A DNA stretch of 20,051 nt from a virus, in IMG/VR virus record IMGVR_UViG_3300015371_000231, positions 1-20,051 of that record, one strand, 5' to 3'. The translations under genes and the position numbers were made by a program. How positions within the stretch are numbered: the first letter of the stretch is position 1; every line of letters begins with the position of its first letter. Positions 15,106 through 20,051 of this stretch are shown here, piece after piece. The notes beneath the pieces were generated by a model that was not told the origin of the DNA, did not search any database, and saw only the letters and a program-made list of their open reading frames with translations.

Positions 15106-15145
15106 GTGTGGCCCAGGTCCTACTGCTCTCCTTCCTGGGCCACAC
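15106..15145. terminator. Bidirectional hairpin terminator between convergent operons
   Basis: GTGTGGCCCAGG (15106-15117) is matched exactly by CCTGGGCCACAC (15134-15145), giving a 12-base-pair GC-rich stem with a 16-base loop. It lies between the plus-strand late genes (stop at 15092) and the minus-strand replication operon (stop at 15150-15152). Termination is therefore wanted from both sides, and an inverted repeat works in both directions. The T tracts after the stem are short (CCTTTAG on plus, ATGTTTC on minus), so it is only partly a classic intrinsic terminator. Confidence 0.85.
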
Positions 15146-15149
15146 GCCT

Positions 15150-15380
15150 TTAGTTCTCGTCAACAGCGACAAACGCCTTCATGTCTTTGACGCTCTCGGG
15201 AGGGAAGGCCCACAGTAATGCAATACGTCGGGCCTGTCCTTCCGTCCCGTGAGCGTCCTGCTCGCTCGCGGACGCTCGGGCGCTATCGATACGTCCCACA
15301 TGCGCATGTTCCACGGGCATGGACGTTCCATAGTGTCCACTAAGCGGCCAATGGGACGACGAGGTGCTCAGTCGCGTCAT
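15150..15380 (-). CDS. Small hypothetical protein at the end of the replication operon
   Basis: This 76-residue protein starts at ATG 15380 on the minus strand. GGGGAG (15392-15387) lies six bases upstream, inside the end of the polymerase gene, which it overlaps by 41 nt. A longer frame from 15422 is open, but the strong ribosome binding site marks the inner start. The product begins MTRLSTSSSHWPLSGHYG, has several His and Ser residues in the first half and continues with GQARRIALLWAFPPESV before an acidic end (FVAVDEN). No known motif, membrane segment or cysteine is visible. I do not recognise it. Its position implies expression with the DNA polymerase. Confidence 0.6.
   Translation of the reverse strand: MTRLSTSSSHWPLSGHYGTSMPVEHAHVGRIDSARASASEQDAHGTEGQARRIALLWAFPPESVKDMKAFVAVDEN
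15251..15277. repeat. Perfect 8-base inverted repeat inside a coding region
   Basis: GAGCGTCC (15251-15258) pairs exactly with GGACGCTC (15270-15277) around an 11-base loop, TGCTCGCTCGC. It lies within the 76-residue gene, upstream of the main terminator for minus-strand transcripts. It could slow polymerase or shape the messenger end, but a GC-rich coding stretch may give this by chance. Confidence 0.4.
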
Positions 15381-17991
15381 GGCATTCTCCCCATGACTTG
15401 CCAATTGCGACATCAGCAACAAATGGCAAGTTGTACTCTAGCACATCACCTGTCTTGAAAGGCGAGTGCGGGAGAGTGGGGAGAGACATGATAACGTCTT
15501 CTGGCAGTTTGTTCTCCATGGTGTTCTTGATCAACCGCACTGTCTCCTGAACGGTACGCTTGTCTGACTTGCACTCACACATGATCGAGTCATGAACAGA
15601 GAAAAGAACACGCTGTCGATCCGGATCGAACTGCCGGTCGAGGTTGCTCATTGCATTGATAGTGACCTGAGCAGCGAATCCCTGGATGGGGGTATTCACT
15701 GTCTGTCGCTCGATATGTCCACGCTCCGAGTTAAGGATGAAATCGAAGCGGCGGCGGTGACCAAGGGGGTTCTCAACATACTGCTTGCGCATGGAATCCC
15801 GCTTGACCAACTCCATCCACTTAAACAGATCCTTGTACCCCTTCTTGAACTTAGCGAAGTAAGCATCGATCTCGGCATTCGTCCAAGAGCGCCCAGACAT
15901 TTCAACTAGGTTATCCATTTCAGGACCTGTTGCGATGCTCCTCGCGCCACGTCCGTAGATCACTCCAAAGTTCATACACTTCGCCAGGTAACGCTCGTAC
16001 TTGGTGACGAGGTGTTTTGGCTTGTTCCACAGAAGTTCAGCGACTTCCTGATGAATGTCTGCTCCGTTCTTGTACGCTTCGATCAGCAGCTCATCCTGAG
16101 AGAAGAGAGCAGCAACGCGCAACTCCAACTGTGAGTAATCTGCCTCGAGGATTGTCCATCCCGTTTCCGGAATGTACGCCTTGCGGATGTCTACTCCGAC
16201 GTGGGAGGAGTCCGGGATATTTTGAAGGTTTGGGTTGGAGGAGGAGATTCGTGCAGTTGCAGTTCCATGGAGATTGAAGTCACTTCGAATCCGTCCGTCT
16301 GGATCCACTCGTTCAAGAATCCCATCGATGTACGTGCCGATGATCTTTGACTTGACTCTATAAGAAAGGATGAGATTGATAAGGTCAGCAACAGCTGGCC
16401 TTTGCTTAGCAACCTGGCGAGCCAGAACCTTAAGCGTATCTGAATTGGTAGTGACCTCATCGTCAGAACGGCGGTACGCATACCTGCCAACTCCTTTTGG
16501 CATAGCCAGGCCGAGTCCGCCCTCATCACCAGCGTTATAGAGGACTTCTTTGACTTGCTTCGAAGAGTTAGGGTTAAACTCCGCACCTTTGGGGTGGTCG
16601 GTGTGCGCCTGAACAATGGCACGGATGTCCTCCATTTCTTGAGACAGTACCTTCTCGATTTCTCTCTTCTGCTTTTTCAGGTACGGGATGTTCACCCTCG
16701 CGCCTGTGTTCCTCGCGCCGGCGAGTGTGTAGACAGCATTCATCAGGTACCCATCGTGTAGCGCGAGGAGTCTGGGTGACTCATCGATGAGCTTTTCTTT
16801 CAGGATAGGGTACAGGCGCACTGTGGAGAAGCAGTCCTCACCCATGTACGTCAGCATCTCTTCCCACATCTCTGCTTTGCGTTCCTTACCAGGTGCAGGT
16901 CGCATCGCCTTTGGGATCTGCTTCTCTACCACTGCCTCGTACACAGTTTCGACAGAGATGTCTCTCCCCACTTTCCTTCCCCGCCACAAAGGTTCCTCAC
17001 CATGCTGTTCTTCGTACCACGCTCTCCAGCAAGTGCGTGCCTTCTCAGCGTGCTCCTCACAGAACTCTTCGACCCACTCCATACGTGCCTTGTCCCCGAC
17101 TTCCTCGCGGAAGTACTCTTCGAGCCACTCCTTCATGGCAATGCGCTTTGGAGGTGCATCGAAGTAGAGACGTGCCATCAGATCGAGGCCTAGGTGCTTA
17201 TAGCGATTGAACGGACGCTCATCGAGTGCCCAGCCCATCAGCATCGTGTCTGCAAGCTTGTGGAACCTGAACTTACCGAACTTTTTCCAGATGAACTGGA
17301 TATCGAACATGGCATTGTGAAAGACGGTGGTACCTTTGTAGTTCTTCATGAAGGTGAGTACAGGCTTCTTTACCAGGTCTTGCGGCACAACAACGCAGTA
17401 GCCTGAGCCATCTTCGCAAAGGACTGAGAACCCGATTCCAAGGATGTCCGAACCATACGGATTAAGTGACGTTGTCTCGATGTCACAAGAGAGGAATGAC
17501 GCGCCGTGTAGATCCTTGAGGAGCTGTAGGTCCTTGTAACTCTCCACCATCTGAATCTCCAAATCAGGCTGTGCCAAAGGACCACTGTTACTCACCACCT
17601 TCTCGATGTCGAACGCCAAGTCACGGAAGAAATCGGTGTCGCGGACAACGGTAGAGGGAGAGTAGGAGCAGACAGTGTACTTCTTGTTGGGTGCCAGGTA
17701 TCCTCTACCGCGCACTTTGGTAACCGGTATTGTCTTCTCACTGCGAAACACAGTTGCTGCCGCGATCCCACCAAGACAGAGAATCTTCTTGTGAAACTTG
17801 CTCTCTTTGAGTACTCTGTCTGTCTCCTGCAACCATCTCTCTGGTTTGATCTTCTTCAGTTCTTTGTCAGGCATGAAAGGGATAACGTTGGTCATGCCGA
17901 ACTTCTCACCGTGCGCATCGAAGACAGCTTTGACAACCTCGAGATGGTATCCTGACTGAATTGGAGTGTCAGTGACGACGAGTGTGCTCAT
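15340..17991 (-). CDS. polA: Family A DNA polymerase with UDG-like N-terminal domain
   Basis: This 883-residue enzyme should replicate the phage genome. Residues ~1-130 resemble a uracil-DNA glycosylase fold (ILCLGGIAAATVF, then YSPSTVVRD in the place of the HPS motif). The N-terminal GE-x-PG motif and Fe-S cysteines are not visible, so this part is probably inactive. The 3'-5' exonuclease follows: Exo I D170/E172 (SCDIETTSL), Exo II N226/D230 (FHNAMFD), Exo III Y382/D386 (YMGED). All key residues are present. The gap between Exo II and III is about 150 residues, roughly twice that in Klenow, and is rich in Glu, Arg and Lys. In the polymerase part, motif A is ILEADYSQLELR (D618, E623). Motif B has R667, K671, F675 and Y679. 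Motif C is FSVHDSIMC, with HDS rather than HDE. It starts in an ATGA overlap with the transglycosylase gene. Confidence 0.95.
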   Translation of the reverse strand: MSTLVVTDTPIQSGYHLEVVKAVFDAHGEKFGMTNVIPFMPDKELKKIKPERWLQETDRVLKESKFHKKILCLGGIAAATVFRSEKTIPVTKVRGRGYLAPNKKYTVCSYSPSTVVRDTDFFRDLAFDIEKVVSNSGPLAQPDLEIQMVESYKDLQLLKDLHGASFLSCDIETTSLNPYGSDILGIGFSVLCEDGSGYCVVVPQDLVKKPVLTFMKNYKGTTVFHNAMFDIQFIWKKFGKFRFHKLADTMLMGWALDERPFNRYKHLGLDLMARLYFDAPPKRIAMKEWLEEYFREEVGDKARMEWVEEFCEEHAEKARTCWRAWYEEQHGEEPLWRGRKVGRDISVETVYEAVVEKQIPKAMRPAPGKERKAEMWEEMLTYMGEDCFSTVRLYPILKEKLIDESPRLLALHDGYLMNAVYTLAGARNTGARVNIPYLKKQKREIEKVLSQEMEDIRAIVQAHTDHPKGAEFNPNSSKQVKEVLYNAGDEGGLGLAMPKGVGRYAYRRSDDEVTTNSDTLKVLARQVAKQRPAVADLINLILSYRVKSKIIGTYIDGILERVDPDGRIRSDFNLHGTATARISSSNPNLQNIPDSSHVGVDIRKAYIPETGWTILEADYSQLELRVAALFSQDELLIEAYKNGADIHQEVAELLWNKPKHLVTKYERYLAKCMNFGVIYGRGARSIATGPEMDNLVEMSGRSWTNAEIDAYFAKFKKGYKDLFKWMELVKRDSMRKQYVENPLGHRRRFDFILNSERGHIERQTVNTPIQGFAAQVTINAMSNLDRQFDPDRQRVLFSVHDSIMCECKSDKRTVQETVRLIKNTMENKLPEDVIMSLPTLPHSPFKTGDVLEYNLPFVADVAIGKSWGECHDATEHLVVPLAA

Positions 17992-18794
17992 GCTCTCCCC
18001 TCCGCGATCAACCGAAACGTCGAGCAGTTACGAACAGCAATTTCTCTCTTCTGCTCCCTGAACGTCGTCTCGAAGTAGTTGAATGGGCGTCCTGGATACT
18101 CCGGCACCTCACTTCCGAACTTTAGCTCGATGTTGTGCATTGCGTAGACAAAAGGCTTGGCGCTGTCTGTGCTCCGAACCCATGGGAATGTCCGCGCGAG
18201 GTAGTTCAGTGCCCACAATTGACGTCCCCACCCGAGCAGATGTACCTTTGCTCTCTTCTCTAGCACGAAGGGACGGCAGAAGTCGAGAAGCGTTGCAAGG
18301 CCTCCTGGCCACATCTCGTAGTCCTTGGAGATCCCGATGACAAAATCAGAACGGACAGCGCGTCTCTTGACTACGTACTCATGCATGGAGACAAGTTCGA
18401 GGAGACACGACTTCCACTCTAGAGGATCCTTAGCCTGAGGCACATACATCAGTGCTGGATTGAGATGCTGCATCCTGCTATCTGAGTCCTCGAACCAGCA
18501 CTCAAGAGCACACATGCTCGCTTCGATAGTCGCTCCGCTGTCTTCGAGCACATCTGGAACGACAACCTCCTGCGCGTTGAGTTCCAACGCCTGCTCGCGC
18601 AAAAGCCATGCTGCCTCCCCTGCCTTGTGCTCGTGTGCTGAGTTGTCAAGCACGAGGTAGGCGCCAAGATCCCGCTGCAGTTGATAGTGCTGAAAGTACT
18701 TTTCACTTGCCAGTAGGTGTGAGAGGAGCAAATGAAAAGAACCGTTGCCAAACATGGGCAACAAAGGGATAGGAGGAATGAGTGCTGTCTTCAC
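17988..18794 (-). CDS. TGT/DpdA-like DNA 7-deazaguanine transglycosylase (candidate)
   Basis: This 268-residue protein starts at GTG 18794, which overlaps the upstream gene's TGA as GTGA. A 45-residue longer frame would lie inside that gene and is not used here. It looks like a tRNA-guanine transglycosylase-type TIM barrel. AYLVLDNSAHE (D50) sits where TGT has its DSGGFQ aspartate. AQEVVVPDVLED (80-82), ALMYVPQAKDP and FVIGIS (152-156) follow. HLLGWG (185-190) and STDSAKP (D210) match the HYLMGVG and nucleophile aspartate block. The TGT zinc motif CxCxxC is not seen. Phage members of this superfamily, DpdA, swap guanine for a 7-deazaguanine in DNA (known). Coupling to the polymerase gene favours DNA over tRNA as substrate. 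Family assignment is by eye. Confidence 0.75.
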   Translation of the reverse strand: MKTALIPPIPLLPMFGNGSFHLLLSHLLASEKYFQHYQLQRDLGAYLVLDNSAHEHKAGEAAWLLREQALELNAQEVVVPDVLEDSGATIEASMCALECWFEDSDSRMQHLNPALMYVPQAKDPLEWKSCLLELVSMHEYVVKRRAVRSDFVIGISKDYEMWPGGLATLLDFCRPFVLEKRAKVHLLGWGRQLWALNYLARTFPWVRSTDSAKPFVYAMHNIELKFGSEVPEYPGRPFNYFETTFREQKREIAVRNCSTFRLIAEGRA

Positions 18795-19570
18795 GCTGTC
18801 ACCGTCTTGTCTGCTCCAGGCCACACCTCGATTGTTGTCTGTGGGATCTGGCCTGTCCGGATAACTTTGCGCAGTTCTTTCTTGATCTGGGTGAGACACG
18901 TCTTGATACCGAAGTACCGCGCCCACTCTGAAAAACGATCCAGGATGGGAAGTAGAGACTCTAGTTCCATCTCTTCCACTGACCTCACGATGTCGAATTC
19001 ACACTGTGGAGTCGGTGTCATTGCCCACGCACGTCCGAACGGCTTCTTCAGGACGTAAGTTGCTCTAGGACGCATTTGGATGAATTGGAGTTGCGGTGCT
19101 GAGATACAAGAAAGAGGAGGTGCCGGCCACTGAGCACATCCAAGGCCTCCCCCGGGTGTCCTAGCTGTGAGAAAGTCACAGATCGGATTCGCGTTCTGGT
19201 CGTTAGTCCAGACTGTCTTCTTCTTGCCATTGATCCAGACGGTTCGTTCACTGAACCCCTCCTTATGCTCTACCATCGTGGCGTACTCCATTGGCGTGTA
19301 GTCGAGAGTGAACTTCTGACAACACGCCGTACATCCCTCAGCGCATGTGAACTTACGGAACAGTGATGGAGTGATCAGCACACGATCCACAGGCGCGTCA
19401 AACGTGCGCTCTGCGAGGACACGACCTGCGGGAGTGGTAGGCTTGTACCTGACGACGTCCGGTGAGAGCAACGAGATCTGTAGGAGTATCTTCTCTACAG
19501 AATCCGCGTGGCCTACGCTGTTGCGCCGAGGAACTTCATTGGCGCGAAGCGTGGCGATTTGCTTGAGCAT
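18791..19570 (-). CDS. YkgJ-type (CxxxCxxCC) cysteine-rich metal-binding protein
   Basis: This 259-residue protein starts at ATG 19570, behind GAGGAG eight bases upstream, and ends in a GTGA overlap with the transglycosylase gene. The core motif is C76-x3-C80-x2-C83-C84 (CAEGCTACCQ). More cysteines follow at 131 (PICDFL), 145 (GLGCAQW), 155 (LSCISA), 190 and 225. Eight of these match the eight-cysteine layout of the YkgJ/UPF0153 family, which is thought to bind zinc or an iron-sulphur cluster. The flagellin lysine methylase FliB has been placed in the same family, so a modifying enzyme is possible. The N-terminal 70 residues and C-terminal 60 residues are extra, mostly helical. Being coupled to a base transglycosylase, it may act on the base or in electron transfer. 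That is inference. Confidence 0.75.
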   Translation of the reverse strand: MLKQIATLRANEVPRRNSVGHADSVEKILLQISLLSPDVVRYKPTTPAGRVLAERTFDAPVDRVLITPSLFRKFTCAEGCTACCQKFTLDYTPMEYATMVEHKEGFSERTVWINGKKKTVWTNDQNANPICDFLTARTPGGGLGCAQWPAPPLSCISAPQLQFIQMRPRATYVLKKPFGRAWAMTPTPQCEFDIVRSVEEMELESLLPILDRFSEWARYFGIKTCLTQIKKELRKVIRTGQIPQTTIEVWPGADKTVTA

Positions 19571-19796
19571 TAATTCTCCTCACTCTGATATGCAGCATGA
19601 CAAGATGGTTGATCGTGTCTTCGATCTCTTCGAGGATCGCTCTCTCCATCTCCTCTGGAGTGTACTGTTCGAATGACTGCACGTCTCCAAAAGAGTACTG
19701 CTCATGCCCGATGCCAAGGATCCTCTCGCTACAGTGCGAAACGATGTGGATGACCTCTGCTGCTAGCTGCTCACTCTCCATCTGCTGCTGTCTCAT
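19536..19796 (-). CDS. Small helical protein, MazG-like by weak resemblance
   Basis: The 86-residue form starts at ATG 19796; a second ATG at 19781 is equally possible, and ribosome binding sites before both are weak. It overlaps the upstream gene by 26 nt and the YkgJ-type gene by 35 nt. The product is helical: an N-terminal MESEQLAAEVIHIVSHCSER, a central GIGHEQYSFGDVQSFEQ, and a C-terminal AILEEIEDTINHLVMLHIRVRR. The EE-I-E-D-x-I-N-H pattern recalls the metal-binding helix of MazG-like nucleotide pyrophosphohydrolases. Similar small proteins are common in actinophages, usually without known function. The role is not established. It sits in an operon for DNA metabolism, which would fit a nucleotide-cleaning enzyme. 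Confidence 0.6.
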   Translation of the reverse strand: MRQQQMESEQLAAEVIHIVSHCSERILGIGHEQYSFGDVQSFEQYTPEEMERAILEEIEDTINHLVMLHIRVRRINAQANRHASRQ

Positions 19797-20051
19797 CAGG
19801 ATCCGGGGACCCGATAGGAGGGAGTTCATCCAGCACTTCACTGAAGTACTTTTTTGCGCCCTCATCGAATGGCATTTTGTAGACGTGGCGGTCAGCAGCA
19901 TCTGTGATCTGCAAGAGATAGCCTTGCACTATCCCGTCTTCGATCACAGCGTAGAGAACAGCATTGCAGTTCTGGAACGTTGTCTCGTGAAATGTCCTTG
20001 CAGGTGCAACGCGCATGCTCGGATCTTTCAGAGCAGATAGGTCTACTCCAC
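19771..20051 (-). CDS. C-terminal part of a hypothetical protein (cut by the right edge)
   Basis: The frame is open from the right edge of the window to TGA 19773-19771. An inner ATG at 20016 would give 81 residues. However, the codons upstream of it also look coding (GVDLSALKDPS), and only a weak purine stretch precedes the ATG, so the true start is probably outside the window. The visible part has a beta-rich centre (NCNAVLYAVIEDGIVQGYLLQITD and the following AADRHVYKMPFD). An acidic, proline-containing tail (ELPPIGSPDPDETAADGE) follows. It has no recognised motif. It is the first visible gene of the minus-strand operon, so the operon's promoter must lie further right. Confidence 0.55.
   Translation of the reverse strand, partial: GVDLSALKDPSMRVAPARTFHETTFQNCNAVLYAVIEDGIVQGYLLQITDAADRHVYKMPFDEGAKKYFSEVLDELPPIGSPDPDETAADGE

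Noticed and set aside
16787-17210. Plus-strand frames of 105-126 residues within the polymerase gene
   Set aside because: All are antisense to polymerase codons with clear exonuclease and linker content, and none has a start signal or motif.
18795-18926. Longer N-terminus for the transglycosylase-like gene
   Set aside because: The extra 45 residues lie entirely inside the YkgJ-type gene and are polar and low in character; the GTGA junction at 18791-18794 is a standard coupled start.
19597-20040. 147-residue plus-strand frame at the right end
   Set aside because: It is opposite two minus-strand genes that are coupled by overlaps to the operon; its cysteine- and serine-rich translation looks like a shadow.
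1-20051. tRNA genes, CRISPR arrays, insertion sequences, integrase or attachment sites
   Set aside because: No cloverleaf-like segment, regular repeat array, transposase or recombinase frame was found on reading both strands; short or degenerate cases could still be missed by eye.

Overview
The window looks like the centre of a tailed double-stranded DNA phage (siphovirus) genome. The plus-strand half reads in the classic order: scaffold, major capsid, head-tail connectors, tail terminator, major tail, frameshifted tail chaperone, tape measure, tail tip. The tail-tip protein style, the frequent GTG/TTG starts, strong purine-rich ribosome binding sites and moderately high G+C all suggest an actinobacterial host, but no genus can be named from the sequence. 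No rRNA, tRNA, CRISPR array, insertion sequence or integrase was seen.

Region 1 (1-5362, plus) is the head and neck module. It holds a truncated reading frame, a small beta-rich protein resembling the BppU N-terminal domain, a Gly/Ser-rich coiled-coil scaffold, and an HK97-fold major capsid protein. A 54-codon TTG-start gene, an acidic disordered protein and a probable capsid-surface protein follow. Then come the head-tail adaptor and stopper, a CHAP-type peptidoglycan hydrolase lodged inside the connector cassette, a gp10-like neck protein and a tail terminator. Genes overlap by a few bases or abut, so the set is probably translationally coupled.

Region 2 (5378-14102, plus) is the tail module. 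It contains the major tail protein, a zinc-ribbon acidic protein, the tail assembly chaperone with a -1 frameshift extension, a 1067-residue tape measure and one 1201-residue tail-tip protein. The tail-tip protein seems to contain two LamG-like domains, each split by a different inserted beta domain.

Region 3 (14106-15092, plus) is a cluster of four small membrane proteins, probably including the holin. A long bidirectional hairpin terminator (15106-15145) separates it from the minus-strand genes.

Region 4 (15150-20051, minus) is a tightly overlapping DNA-metabolism operon. In transcription order it has a gene cut by the right edge, an 86-residue helical protein, an eight-cysteine YkgJ-type metal-binding protein, and a TGT/DpdA-like base-exchange enzyme. 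A family A DNA polymerase with a UDG-like N-terminal domain and a 76-residue gene follow. The transglycosylase coupled directly to the polymerase suggests that this phage replaces guanine in its DNA by a 7-deazaguanine. The cysteine-rich neighbour is an unexplained candidate partner. No preQ0 biosynthesis gene lies in the window, so the base would have to come from genes outside it or from the host.
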